The notes under the pieces: generated by a model
Seen by the model: only the letters and a program-made list of their open reading frames with translations
The model's database searches: none
Told to the model about the DNA's origin: nothing
Shown here: positions 43,160 to 51,795 of the stretch, in pieces
Position numbering within the stretch: position 1 is the stretch's first letter
Layout of the letters: each line of letters starts with the position of its first letter
Source of the DNA: Candidatus Peregrinibacteria bacterium
GTDB lineage: Bacteria > Patescibacteriota > Gracilibacteria > UBA1369 > JACRIC01
DNA length: 64,000 nucleotides
Direction: 5' to 3'
Assembly: GCA_016188705.1 (NCBI GenBank)
Contig: JACPHH010000024.1
Coordinates: forward strand, 1-64,000
Made by a program: the position numbers and the translations under genes

Positions 43160-43198
43160 AAAAAAGAGTCTGGCTTAAAACCCCGGACTCTTTTTTTA
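43160..43198 (+). terminator. Rho-independent terminator after secreted paralogue 2
   Basis: A-run, stem GAGTCTGG against CCGGACTC (one wobble pair), and a run of seven T, 25 bases after the stop codon. Confidence 0.88.
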
Positions 43199-43248
43199 TT
43201 GTAAAAAAACACATATTACAGATACAAATCTGAACGCCATTTCATTTT

Positions 43249-43285
43249 AAGGAGCCTCTGAAAAACAGATTTTCAGAGGCTCCTT
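43249..43285. repeat. Perfect compact R1 palindrome
   Basis: AAGGAGCCTCTGAAAA and TTTTCAGAGGCTCCTT form a perfect 16-bp stem around ACAGA. It resembles a terminator stem but lacks a T-run, and a true terminator already lies upstream. It is the minimal form of family R1. Confidence 0.85.
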
Positions 43286-43304
43286 TATTCTTAAAGCAAC
43301 ATTC

Positions 43305-43334
43305 TTGATTCAAAAAGTATTTATACGCTATACT
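43305..43334 (+). promoter_or_regulatory. Sigma70-type promoter of hrcA
   Basis: TTGATT, an 18-base spacer and TATACT, 35 bases before the hrcA start codon. No CIRCE element is visible here, unlike before dnaK. Confidence 0.6.
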
Positions 43335-43368
43335 TCTTTCGGTTAAGCCATAATTAAGACAACAATCA

Positions 43369-44094
43369 ATGGACGAACGAAAACAAGAAATATTTCATGC
43401 CATTGTGCGGCATTTTATACAAACGGCGACTCCCGTAGGATCAAATACCATACTCGTCAGTTACAAACTTTCCGTAAGCCCCGCGACCATTCGAAATGAC
43501 ATGGTTTTTCTCGAACACGAGGGCCTTTTGTATCAACCTCATACTTCAGCGGGCCGTATTCCAACAGACCTCGGCTACCGAATGTATGTAAATAATATTC
43601 AAAAAGAAGAACGAATACGCGAAAAAGTACAAAAAGACATCCATCGGCTATTAGCATTTTATCGGACGCATAAAGCAAAAGAACACATTTACGACGCCGT
43701 TGGACTTTTAGCTGACAGCTCAAATAACGTCAGTTTCGCGACACTCCCTGATCAGAGTCGAACTTTCTACCTTGGGCTCTCTCATATACTGAAACAACCG
43801 GAATTTCGCGAAAATCCAATGATGGCGAGTCAAGTTGTGGAAGTATTTGAGCACAATAATAATTTTCTCAGCACTCTTCATACTCTCGACATTACGGACG
43901 ACGTAAAAATTTTCATTGGAAAAGAAAATATTATTGAAAAAATTCAAAGCTGCAGCCTTATTGTAAGTCAATACAATTTTGAAGGACACAAAGGCTTTAT
44001 TGGAATTCTGGGACCAACAAGAATGAATTACGCGTACTGCACGGTCGCTCTCGAAGAAATAAAAAAAATACTCGAAAAAAACAAATTACACTGA
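43369..44094 (+). CDS. hrcA: Heat-inducible transcription repressor HrcA
   Basis: Represses chaperone genes by binding the CIRCE operator, which is present before dnaK in this window. The N-terminal winged helix is clear: ATPVGSNTILVSYKLSVSPATIRNDMVFLEHEGLLYQPHTSAGRIPTDLGYR (conserved blocks 20-70). The C-terminus ends with the family's GILGPTRMNYA. At 241 residues it is about 100 shorter than common HrcA, so the inserted dimerisation part is reduced but both ends are intact. It precedes grpE and dnaK in the usual order. Confidence 0.93.
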   Translation: MDERKQEIFHAIVRHFIQTATPVGSNTILVSYKLSVSPATIRNDMVFLEHEGLLYQPHTSAGRIPTDLGYRMYVNNIQKEERIREKVQKDIHRLLAFYRTHKAKEHIYDAVGLLADSSNNVSFATLPDQSRTFYLGLSHILKQPEFRENPMMASQVVEVFEHNNNFLSTLHTLDITDDVKIFIGKENIIEKIQSCSLIVSQYNFEGHKGFIGILGPTRMNYAYCTVALEEIKKILEKNKLH

Positions 44095-44134
44095 TGAAAT
44101 TTACATTATATGTAAAAAAAACCTGATAAATATG

Positions 44135-44200
44135 ATTTTGTTACGAAAATTACAAAATTCGAGCAAAAACACTGAACAACGTACCATCTACTGCAATTTT
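44135..44200 (-). repeat. R5-type repeat between hrcA and grpE
   Basis: Read on the minus strand, AAAATTGCAGTAGATGGTAC matches exactly the plus-strand sequence at 58415-58434; the neighbouring TTTTGCTCGAATTTTG...CGTAAC resembles part of the R2/R5 composite at 12601-12645. Confidence 0.6.
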
Positions 44201-44241
44201 AAAATCAATAACAGCAAGACAATTTATTAATAAAAGGAATT

Positions 44242-44940
44242 ATGGATCAAAACACACAAAAAGATGATAAGAAAAAAATCGAAATACTTGAAAAAAAATG
44301 CAGCGAAGCCGAGCAAAAAAATAACCTGCTGCAGGAAGAACTTCAAAAAAAAGATCTTGAATTAGAAGAAGTAAAAAATTACGCGGAATCGCTTATGGAA
44401 ACCTCAAAACGCGCTCTTGCCGATCTCGCCAACTTTCGACGAAGAAGTGAAGAAGAAAAAAAACATTTTATTCAATTTGCAAATGCTGTTCTTATTCAGG
44501 AAATGCTTCAGATCACAGACATTTTCGAACGCGCATTCAATCATATTCCCGAAGAACTGGAAAAAAATGACTGGGTGGAGGGAATCAGTCAAATTGAAAA
44601 AAAATTCAAGGGTATTTTGGCAAAACAGGGCGTGAGAGAAATCGATGCCATTGGTAAAAAAATGAATACCGAAGAGCATGAAGCAATAATAACCTGTTCA
44701 GGAGAAAAAGACCTTGTCATTGAAGTATTGGAAAAAGGCTATATCATGGGTGATAAAGTGCTGCGTCCCGCGAAAGTAAAAGTGGGTGACGGAGCCAATC
44801 AAAAAACCAGCGACAAAATAAACGATCAAGTCAACCAAGAAACAGTCAATCAAACCCCTCAAGGAGCCGAAAACCAAATCAACCAAGAAACGAACGGAAA
44901 AACCGACGATCAAACCAATGAAACGGAAACTACCATTTGA
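44242..44940 (+). CDS. grpE: Nucleotide exchange factor GrpE
   Basis: Exchanges ADP on DnaK. The 232-residue protein has the long N-terminal coiled coil (EILEKKCSEAEQKNNLLQEEL), the four-helix core region (ALADLANFRRRSEEEKKHF, residues about 57-75) and the beta-wing (EHEAIITCSGEKDLVIEVLEKGYIMGDKVLRPAKVKV). After the normal end it carries about 45 residues rich in N, Q, T and K, ending at a TGA that lies in an R2 repeat arm, so the tail may be a by-product of insertion. AAGGA sits 3 bases before the ATG. Confidence 0.93.
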   Translation: MDQNTQKDDKKKIEILEKKCSEAEQKNNLLQEELQKKDLELEEVKNYAESLMETSKRALADLANFRRRSEEEKKHFIQFANAVLIQEMLQITDIFERAFNHIPEELEKNDWVEGISQIEKKFKGILAKQGVREIDAIGKKMNTEEHEAIITCSGEKDLVIEVLEKGYIMGDKVLRPAKVKVGDGANQKTSDKINDQVNQETVNQTPQGAENQINQETNGKTDDQTNETETTI

Positions 44941-45019
44941 ACGCAGAGCGAAACGTAACGAAAATGGAGTCCCTTCCCCATTACCATCTGAATAAAAAGC
45001 AACAGCGGTGGACAAGCAC
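44936..45019 (-). repeat. Half R2 element overlapping the grpE stop
   Basis: TTTGAACGCAGAGCGAAACGTAACGAAAATGG matches the R2 core, followed by CCATCTGAATAAAAAGCAACAGCGGTGGACAAGCAC, the inverse of the R2 end. Only one arm is present. It lies between the grpE stop and the dnaK promoter. Confidence 0.75.
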
Positions 45020-45030
45020 TATAAATTATC

Positions 45031-45071
45031 TTGACTCTTTGAGCCTAGCACTCTAAAATAGCGAGTGCTAA
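45031..45071 (+). promoter_or_regulatory. dnaK promoter with CIRCE operator
   Basis: TTGACT (45031-45036), a 17-base spacer and TAAAAT (45054-45059) form the promoter. CTAGCACTC-N9-GAGTGCTAA (45045-45071) is a CIRCE inverted repeat overlapping the -10 box, so HrcA binding would block transcription. The operator lies between grpE and dnaK, giving dnaK its own heat-shock control. Confidence 0.93.
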
Positions 45072-45097
45072 ATATATATTCATTTACTAACATATTT

Positions 45098-47038
45098 ATG
45101 GCAAAAATTATTGGAATTGACCTTGGAACCACAAATTCATGCGTTGCTTTTATGGAAGGCGGCGAGCCAACCGTAATACCCAATGCTGAAGGCGCGAGAA
45201 CAACTCCTTCCATAGTGGCTTTTAAAAACGGGGAAAGGTTGGTTGGCACGCCTGCAAAGCGTCAAGCCGTCACCAATCCAGAAAATACGGTTTCTTCTGC
45301 GAAACGATTCATCGGCCGCCAATATAACGAAGTGGAAAAAACTGCAAAACGCATGCCATTCAAGGTACTGGCAGGAAAAGAAGGCGAGGTGGAAATCAAC
45401 GCTGGAGGAAAACAGTATCGTCCGGCTGAAATTTCAGCCCTGGTACTGCAAAAATTAAAAGCAGACGCGGAAAGTTTTCTTGGACAAAAAATAACCGAAG
45501 CCGTCATTACGGTGCCAGCCTATTTTAACGACTCTCAAAGACAAGCAACAAAAGACGCGGGAAAAATAGCCGGACTCGAGGTGAAACGAATTATCAACGA
45601 ACCAACGGCCGCGGCTCTTGCTTACGGCATGGACAAAAAAGGCCAAAAGGATCAAAAAATCGCGGTCTATGATCTCGGTGGCGGAACTTTTGATATTTCC
45701 ATCCTCGATGTTGGCGAAGGCGTGTTCGAAGTGCTTTCAACGAATGGCGACACGCAGCTCGGAGGAGATGATTTTGACGCCATAATTACGAATTGGCTCA
45801 TTGATGAATACAAAAAAGACCAAGGAATCGACCTTTCCAAAGATAAAATGGCTCTCCAAAGGCTCAAAGAATCTGCTGAAAAAGCAAAATGCGAACTTTC
45901 TTCTTCCGTAGAAACCGACATCAATCTGCCATTTATCACCGCGGACAGTTCAGGTCCTAAACATTTAAATGTAAAACTGAGCCGGGCCAAACTTGAAGAA
46001 CTCGTGGGCGACCTCGTAAAAAACACCGTGGAGCCATGCAAAAAAGCGCTCAAGGATGCCAAATTAGAAGCGAAAGATATAGATGCCGTGCTTCTTGTGG
46101 GAGGTTCGACGCGTATGCCGATGGTACAAGCAAAAGTAAAAGAAATTTTCGGCAAAGAGCCTTATAAAGGAATCAATCCAGATGAAGTCGTTGCCTTGGG
46201 CGCGGCGACGCAAGCCGGAGTATTGCAAGGCGATGTGAAGGATATTTTACTTTTAGACGTTATTCCTCTTTCGCTGGGTATTGAAACCCTGGGTGGAATC
46301 GCGACGAAACTTATTTCGCGAAATACCACGGTTCCAACATCAAAAAGCCAAATTTTCTCTACTGCATCCGATAGTCAAACATCGGTCGAAGTGCACGTGG
46401 TTCAGGGAGAACGCGAGATGGCAGCGGATAACAAATCGCTCGGACGATTCATTCTCGATGGTATTCCTCCTGCTCCGCGCGGAGTTCCGCAAGTTGAGGT
46501 AACTTTTGATATTGACGCCAATGGTATTTTGAATGTAAAAGCAAAAGACAAAGCAACGAGCAAGGAGCAACACATTACCATTACAGGAGCTTCAGGAATG
46601 TCGGAACAAGAAGTCGAAAAACTCCGAAAAGAAGCCGAACAATACGCCGAAGATGATAAGAAAAAAAAGGAAGCGATTGAAATAAAAAACCATGGCGACA
46701 CGCTTGTGTATCAGGCTGAAAAAACGCTCAAAGAAGCCGGAGACAAAATTTCCGACGATATTAAAAAGCCGGTTCAGGAAAAAATTGACGCCTTAAAAAA
46801 AACGCTGGAAGATAAAGAATCTACGACAGACGCAATCAAAAAAGCATCAGATGAACTCTCTGAATCAATCCAAAAAGTCGGAGCGAAAATGTATGAAAAC
46901 GTGAGTAAAACGGAACAAGCGTCAGCGGAATCAGGATCATCTGATGAAGGAGTTCGAGTGAAAGATATGAATGAAGGAAAAAACGAAGAAACCGTCGTCG
47001 AAGGCGAAGTTGTCGACAAAAAAAATGATGAACAATAA
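45098..47038 (+). CDS. dnaK: Chaperone protein DnaK (Hsp70)
   Basis: ATP-driven folding chaperone. The start is ATG 45098 ([22 protein letters not shown]), not the track's 45065, which lies in the CIRCE region. The 646-residue protein has the nucleotide-binding signatures [24 protein letters not shown] and [14 protein letters not shown], the linker [13 protein letters not shown]-type block near residue 390, and the lid helices. The C-terminus is acidic ([11 protein letters not shown]). dnaJ is not next to it; msrB follows after 8 bases. Confidence 0.97.
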   Translation: MAKIIGIDLGTTNSCVAFMEGGEPTVIPNAEGARTTPSIVAFKNGERLVGTPAKRQAVTNPENTVSSAKRFIGRQYNEVEKTAKRMPFKVLAGKEGEVEINAGGKQYRPAEISALVLQKLKADAESFLGQKITEAVITVPAYFNDSQRQATKDAGKIAGLEVKRIINEPTAAALAYGMDKKGQKDQKIAVYDLGGGTFDISILDVGEGVFEVLSTNGDTQLGGDDFDAIITNWLIDEYKKDQGIDLSKDKMALQRLKESAEKAKCELSSSVETDINLPFITADSSGPKHLNVKLSRAKLEELVGDLVKNTVEPCKKALKDAKLEAKDIDAVLLVGGSTRMPMVQAKVKEIFGKEPYKGINPDEVVALGAATQAGVLQGDVKDILLLDVIPLSLGIETLGGIATKLISRNTTVPTSKSQIFSTASDSQTSVEVHVVQGEREMAADNKSLGRFILDGIPPAPRGVPQVEVTFDIDANGILNVKAKDKATSKEQHITITGASGMSEQEVEKLRKEAEQYAEDDKKKKEAIEIKNHGDTLVYQAEKTLKEAGDKISDDIKKPVQEKIDALKKTLEDKESTTDAIKKASDELSESIQKVGAKMYENVSKTEQASAESGSSDEGVRVKDMNEGKNEETVVEGEVVDKKNDEQ

Positions 47039-47046
47039 TCAAAAAA

Positions 47047-47427
47047 ATGAACAACGATAAAAACTGGAAGGAAAAACTCACTCCCGAACAATATCGTATA
47101 ACCCGTTTAAAAGGGACAGAGGCGCCATTTACCGGAGAATATTATAAAACGAAAAATAAAGGCATGTATACCTGCGTTTGTTGCGATAATCCCCTCTTCG
47201 ATTCCGAAACGAAATATGAATCAGGAACCGGCTGGCCGAGCTTCTCCGAGCTTTCAAACGAAAAAAATGTAAAATTAGTGCCAGACGAAAGTCACGGCAT
47301 GAAACGGATAGAGGTCATCTGCGCGAAATGCGATGCCCATTTAGGACACCTTTTTGATGACGGTCCAACTCCAACAGGAAAACGCTACTGCATAAATTCC
47401 GCGGCTCTTAATCTAAAAAATCTTTGA
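47047..47427 (+). CDS. msrB: Peptide-methionine (R)-S-oxide reductase
   Basis: Reduces methionine R-sulfoxide in oxidised proteins. The 126-residue protein has the two zinc CxxC pairs (CVCCDNPLF near residue 39 and [10 protein letters not shown] near 98), [10 protein letters not shown] near 57, and the catalytic cysteine in RYCINSAAL near 118. It begins 8 bases after dnaK and is very likely cotranscribed with it, so it would be heat induced through CIRCE. Single-domain form without MsrA. Confidence 0.96.
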   Translation: MNNDKNWKEKLTPEQYRITRLKGTEAPFTGEYYKTKNKGMYTCVCCDNPLFDSETKYESGTGWPSFSELSNEKNVKLVPDESHGMKRIEVICAKCDAHLGHLFDDGPTPTGKRYCINSAALNLKNL

Positions 47428-47447
47428 AAAACATCGCTTATTAATAA

Positions 47448-48164
47448 TCACTTCTTCAAAAAGCCACGAATAATAGCCTCCCAAAAAGTAATATTAGGAT
47501 CGAGTTGATTATTTTCATCCGTTGCAATTCTATTCAAGGTAGGATTATTACTGAATTTTTCGGGTGGTAAATTCGGGTCCGTTAAAGCGGTCAGTGTATT
47601 ATCAATAGTAACGAGACTACTTTGAATTTGTCTAAGCTGCATTGACATAGCAATAGATCCATCAAGGCCAGTCCAACGAGTTATTTTCTTAACGACTTTT
47701 GAACTTTCAGATTGTTGTTTGAGCCATTGAGCAGCTTGATCATATTTTTTATATGATGGCATTTGAAATTTTTCTAAATATGTATGTATTTTTTCTTTTG
47801 CCGATGCCAAAAAAACACTATTAAAACGAATATTTTTTCCATGAATAAAAGTCAATTCTGTATTTATTGTATCAAGTTCATGAATCACAAGATCAAATCT
47901 TCGAGATGTTTCAATTTCATTTCTTAAAATATCAAACTCTGAAATAGGCGCTCTGGCATATTGATCAAGTTTTTTTTGAGCATCTGATATAGCGATAAAA
48001 TGCTCTTTCATTGCAGAAAGAGAAAGTAGGTTGAGTCCACGATCCAGTGTTTCGATGCCCTCACCCACAATATTCAATCCCAAATTGAATACACCTTGCA
48101 ATAATCCCCCTTCATTTTCAGGAGCTGATGGATTATTTTTGTTTGCCTCTGCATTATCTGCCAT
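47448..48164 (-). CDS. Hypothetical protein, 238 aa, helical
   Basis: Not recognised. The protein is mostly predicted helical, without signal peptide or clear membrane helix; an amphipathic stretch GVFNLGLNIVGEGIETLDRG lies near residue 25. The middle (ISDAQKKLDQYARAPISEFDILRNEIETSRRFD) looks like a coiled coil. It is the last gene of a minus-strand group with 48422-50347, 50334-50948 and 50952-51449, separated from the group by an R2 element. No function can be given. Confidence 0.6.
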   Translation of the reverse strand: MADNAEANKNNPSAPENEGGLLQGVFNLGLNIVGEGIETLDRGLNLLSLSAMKEHFIAISDAQKKLDQYARAPISEFDILRNEIETSRRFDLVIHELDTINTELTFIHGKNIRFNSVFLASAKEKIHTYLEKFQMPSYKKYDQAAQWLKQQSESSKVVKKITRWTGLDGSIAMSMQLRQIQSSLVTIDNTLTALTDPNLPPEKFSNNPTLNRIATDENNQLDPNITFWEAIIRGFLKK

Positions 48165-48251
48165 AGTTGTTGATTATAAAAATAAGATGCGCAAGTCAAA
48201 AAATTCTTCTTATTATAACAGATTTTAACGTACATTGCAAATATACCCTCA

Positions 48252-48373
48252 GTACCTGCCCACCGCTTTTGTTTATTCAGATAGAAATGGGGAGGGGACT
48301 CCATTTTCGCTACGCTATAGGCTTAAATGGCAGTCCTCGCCTTCTCTTTCGAAAAAAAACGGTAAGCAGTTAC
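48252..48373. mobile_element. R2 element, eroded copy
   Basis: Left end GTACCTGCCCACCGC, right end CGGTAAGCAGTTAC (inverse with three changes). Inside: TTTATTCAGATAGAAATGGGGAGGGGACTCC and the ATTTTCGCTACGC core. It lies between two minus-strand hypothetical genes; no target duplication is obvious. Confidence 0.65.
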
Positions 48374-48421
48374 AAAATTTATCCCTATGCCATATTTTCG
48401 TTGATGATCCTCAAGTTCTCT

Positions 48422-50347
48422 TCAAGGCATTACAAATGGCCGCAAACCCAGAATTACAAGCTTTCTATTAGCTTCCAAAAAAGCTTCTCGAAGCTTACCC
48501 GTCTGTTTCATGTCTGCTCGCGGCGATAGACCCCCCAACATATTTCCAAGAGACAACCTGTCAATGATCGAAATGCCGGTTTCGCCCAAATTTACGCCAA
48601 TTTCTTGCAAAGCTCCACGCCTTTTTTCAAGTTCATTGCGAAGCGTCAAAATACGTATTTTTTCTCCATCTTCCTGAGAAATATCCCGCAAAGATGTATA
48701 TTTTTCAATAATTTTCATAATATTTTCCTCAACTGCCGTAAGATGAATTTCTTTGAGCTCATCAACCACTTCAACGCCTGTATACACTGCAAAAGCAATA
48801 TTCAATGGACCACTTATCACTCCCTGCCCTACACGCTTTCCAATAATATTTCCTATGGTTTTAAGACCTCGTCTCGCGATGCTTTTCCCTGGAATCGGCG
48901 CGAGATGATAACCGAGTTTCATAGAAAGTCGAGCAAATCCCGGCATTAATCGAAGCAACGCGGCCAATTCCACGGCCTGCAAACCTGTGGAAAACAAAGG
49001 ATGTTCCTTAAACCATCCCATATCATAAGCCGATCGTACATGAACAGGCTCTTTTCCTTCTTCCCGATCAACACTTTCAGGCAACAAAATACCAAACGGC
49101 GAATACATCTGCATAAGACGACAAATATCACGCCCTTTTATTTGCATAAATTTAGCGCGTCCTTCCGAATCCGCCGAAAATTCCGATGTTTTTTCACCGC
49201 GGGCCAAAGGAAAATCATATTGAATCAGGTCAATTTGCGTATCAATAATTTTCTTCATGACAGCAGTTGTCGCTGGAACAAAGCGCCGAAACGCTTTCAT
49301 AAACTCCTCCTTATCTTTTTCAGCGAGCATGTTATCGGGATTGGCTTTGAGATTCACGCATGCCTGACGAATGGCATTTATCGCATCCGCATCAACAACG
49401 CTTCCTATTTCGGCTATCTGTTTTTTCACTTCCTCTTCAATCGATCTCACCAATGTTTCATCGAATACCAAGGGTTTCATAATATTTTTACCCACTTTCC
49501 CCGCGGCAATCGCGACAGTGCGCGAAAGCCCTTCATTCCCTCCGATTATGTCCACCGCGACATCAATCGCTTTTTCCGTTCCTTTTTGAATCATTCCGCG
49601 TATTCCCTCAAAATTCGCCTTCTGATTTTCAAAAATCTCCCGTGCCCTTTGTGCCATACTTTCTGCCACTTTCTGCTGATATTCACCGTTTGTCAGTGAA
49701 TCATAAAGATTAAGCGTGGTCATAAGGATATCGATATTACCATCTCGTTCGCTTTTTGGAAGTTTTAATATTTTGTCAGTCAATTCCGTGTATCGATCGA
49801 GAGTTACCGCGTATGTTTCCAAAAGCGCGTCACGATCACCAATGTTTGCCAATTGCCCAATGCGTTTCGTTTGAGAGGCATCAAGTGTGTCATCAAGACG
49901 TTCTTCAGCCGATACATATTCCGCTTTTGTCACGGGCTTTTTTCTCTCAAGCAATTTTCTAAAAGAATCTAAAAAATCGTCTGATTGACTTTCATTCTGC
50001 GTCCTTCGTGAATATATCGCATTCATGGCGCGAGCAGCCTCAATCACTTCCGAATCTTGAGCAAACTGAAAAAGTTGCCGGATCATTCTTGTAAAATCCT
50101 CAATTTTCAATTCTCTTTTAAAAATTTCCGCTTGAAGACTGGAATCTTCCGGCGTTAATCGTTGTTGCAATTCCTGAATTTTCGTTTTTAATAACTTTAT
50201 ATTTGTTTCAAGAGATCTAATAAGATCGCTAATTTCACTTGGCACGTCTAATTCAGGATGCTCTATTAAAAAACCAAGAGAATCTCCTGCCTTTAAATCA
50301 ACTGCTTCTCTTTTTCGTTCACTTCCTTCAGGTTTATACGACGCCAT
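48422..50347 (-). CDS. Hypothetical protein, 641 aa, large helical
   Basis: Not recognised. From the ATG at 50347 (MASYKPEGSERK) the gene overlaps the upstream gene by 14 bases, which suggests translational coupling; the track's start at 50404 would overlap by 71 bases. A coiled coil is likely at residues 45-75 (SLETNIKLLKTKIQELQQRL). Hydrophobic or amphipathic segments occur near residue 450-490 (LQAVELAALLRLMPGFARL) and 520-540 (GPLNIAFAVYTGVEVVD), possibly membrane-associated. The protein is otherwise helical and charged, with no enzyme motif seen. Confidence 0.65.
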   Translation of the reverse strand: MASYKPEGSERKREAVDLKAGDSLGFLIEHPELDVPSEISDLIRSLETNIKLLKTKIQELQQRLTPEDSSLQAEIFKRELKIEDFTRMIRQLFQFAQDSEVIEAARAMNAIYSRRTQNESQSDDFLDSFRKLLERKKPVTKAEYVSAEERLDDTLDASQTKRIGQLANIGDRDALLETYAVTLDRYTELTDKILKLPKSERDGNIDILMTTLNLYDSLTNGEYQQKVAESMAQRAREIFENQKANFEGIRGMIQKGTEKAIDVAVDIIGGNEGLSRTVAIAAGKVGKNIMKPLVFDETLVRSIEEEVKKQIAEIGSVVDADAINAIRQACVNLKANPDNMLAEKDKEEFMKAFRRFVPATTAVMKKIIDTQIDLIQYDFPLARGEKTSEFSADSEGRAKFMQIKGRDICRLMQMYSPFGILLPESVDREEGKEPVHVRSAYDMGWFKEHPLFSTGLQAVELAALLRLMPGFARLSMKLGYHLAPIPGKSIARRGLKTIGNIIGKRVGQGVISGPLNIAFAVYTGVEVVDELKEIHLTAVEENIMKIIEKYTSLRDISQEDGEKIRILTLRNELEKRRGALQEIGVNLGETGISIIDRLSLGNMLGGLSPRADMKQTGKLREAFLEANRKLVILGLRPFVMP

Positions 50348-50948
50348 AAGAACCTGTAGTAAAAAGGTCTCTAAAAAGATCGATAGAAGAAGGATCAATA
50401 GCAATCAACTTTGTAAGCAATTCGCTCGTCAAACGAAGTCCTTCTTCACCAAAGCCCGACAGGCCAGCGGTTAAGGGAACGCCAAAATACCAAAGACCAA
50501 ATCCAGCGAGTACGATGACGGCAGTTTTAAAAGGATGATCTTTTATGCAATTTCCGAGCCACGCGGCAGGTTTTAAAATTAAAAATTCCATGGCCTTTTT
50601 TACTCGTTCCATCATCGGACCAAAAATCGCATCATGAGTTTCGGCAAGTTCATTCCGTTCTTGACTCAAATCCAATGCTCCAACTTCACGTCCACCTTTC
50701 TTTATTTCAAGCCCTTTAACTTCTTCAACAAGTCTCATTATACTAGGTTCACCTTGATCAAAACCGCTCATTACATCAGGAATCCTCATCACGTCAGGAA
50801 CTCCTATAGTGTCAGGAACTCTTGTATCATCGGAGAAAAACCTTTCCAAACTCTTGCCCGCTAAAACACCCTCAGGAACCGATCCTGGAACAAAATCAGG
50901 ACTTGCCGGCTCATAATTTGATCCCCGTTGAGATGAAGAATGTATCAT
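50334..50948 (-). CDS. Hypothetical single-pass membrane protein, 204 aa
   Basis: Not recognised. The N-terminal 70 residues are disordered with a short repeat (GVPDVMRIPDVMSG). A coiled or helical part follows, then a membrane helix (TAVIVLAGFGLWYFGVPLTAGL, near residue 145-167) and a C-terminal tail. It lies 3 bases downstream of the 165-residue gene and overlaps the 641-residue gene, so these three form one transcription unit. A structural or envelope-associated complex is possible, but no homologue is identified. Confidence 0.65.
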   Translation of the reverse strand: MIHSSSQRGSNYEPASPDFVPGSVPEGVLAGKSLERFFSDDTRVPDTIGVPDVMRIPDVMSGFDQGEPSIMRLVEEVKGLEIKKGGREVGALDLSQERNELAETHDAIFGPMMERVKKAMEFLILKPAAWLGNCIKDHPFKTAVIVLAGFGLWYFGVPLTAGLSGFGEEGLRLTSELLTKLIAIDPSSIDLFRDLFTTGSYGVV

Positions 50949-50951
50949 GGA

Positions 50952-51449
50952 TTATTCTTTATAAAGTTCTTTTTTTTCTCGAAGATATTTTCTGAAAGCC
51001 TTTTCCAAAAATATTTCCTCGGCTTGCCGCAGCTTATTTCTCCCCTCAATCAAACTTTTAAGATTTTCAATTGTTTTCTCATGAAAATCTCCTGTTTCCA
51101 TTTTTTTTAAAACATCTTCAATAAGTCTTGTAATTCCGTATGAACCTAATATTTTAAAAAGATTATCCGCCATGTCATCTTTGATAATGCACTTTTGAAT
51201 AATGGTATGGGATATGCCGTCTCGAGTCGCCATGGTACAATATTTTTCCGCGCCGACTTTCTGAGTATTTGCTATTAAAAATCGTAAAAACTCTTTTGCC
51301 AGGGGCATGTCATATTTTTTCAAAAATGGGGACGGCAACTCGACACGAAGTTTTGATAATATCTGAGTCAACAAATCTGCTTTATGCGGATATTTTTGCG
51401 CGATGCCCTCCACAAGCTTTTGCTCCGATACATAAAGGATATTTCTCAT
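50952..51449 (-). CDS. Hypothetical protein, 165 aa
   Basis: Not recognised. A soluble, charged, all-helical protein with several short helices (EQKLVEGIAQKYPHKADLLTQIL, RNKLRQAEEIFLEKAFRKYL). It is the first gene of a minus-strand unit followed within 3 bases by the membrane protein gene. An R4 palindromic element lies just upstream, in the promoter region. Confidence 0.6.
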   Translation of the reverse strand: MRNILYVSEQKLVEGIAQKYPHKADLLTQILSKLRVELPSPFLKKYDMPLAKEFLRFLIANTQKVGAEKYCTMATRDGISHTIIQKCIIKDDMADNLFKILGSYGITRLIEDVLKKMETGDFHEKTIENLKSLIEGRNKLRQAEEIFLEKAFRKYLREKKELYKE

Positions 51450-51795
51450 ATTTCTATTGTACTCCTTCTTTTCTAATATTCAATACCGAAACAAGGGTCA
51501 TACGCTTTTTCCTTTGAAAAAAAGTACATATCGCTGGGAGGCGGGGGCTCGTCGCTCAGATACTCGGCTGGATCAAAAAGGACGAAAATTCGCTAAAAAT
51601 GCTATCGGCTACGCATTTTTTAACGCTCATTTTCGCCTCTTTTTGAAAACCAGCCTGCGTAACTCGCTCCGAACCCCCGCCTCCCAGCATATGTTTTCAA
51701 TTTGCGTATGATCCCGAAAAAACGCCACGTCAACCACACATTGCTTGACAAAAATAAAATAATACTTTTTAATACAAGTAAATAAAATACAATAT
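51450..51795. other. Divergent gene-free region holding an R4 element
   Basis: The gap between the 165-residue gene and the divergent 293-residue gene is almost filled by the R4 palindrome at 51494-51716. The ORFs drawn across it (51457-51711, 51627-51911) read through the palindrome and are not supported. The last 60 bases are A/T rich. Confidence 0.6.
51494..51716. mobile_element. R4 element, large palindromic element
   Basis: The left arm AGGGTCATACGC...GTACATAT and the inverse ATATG...GCGTATGATCCC at the right mark the outer ends. Inside, GCTGGGAGGCGGGGG and CCCCCGCCTCCCAGC are a perfect 15-bp inverted pair. The middle contains further short inverted pieces (GAAAATTCGC..., AACGCTCATTTTCGCC). 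A single arm recurs at 3406-3453. No transposase gene. Confidence 0.72.

Noticed and set aside
43249-43285. R1 palindrome as a terminator
   Set aside because: Perfect stem but only three T after it, and a better terminator with seven T lies 50 bases upstream; the sequence matches the dispersed R1 family.
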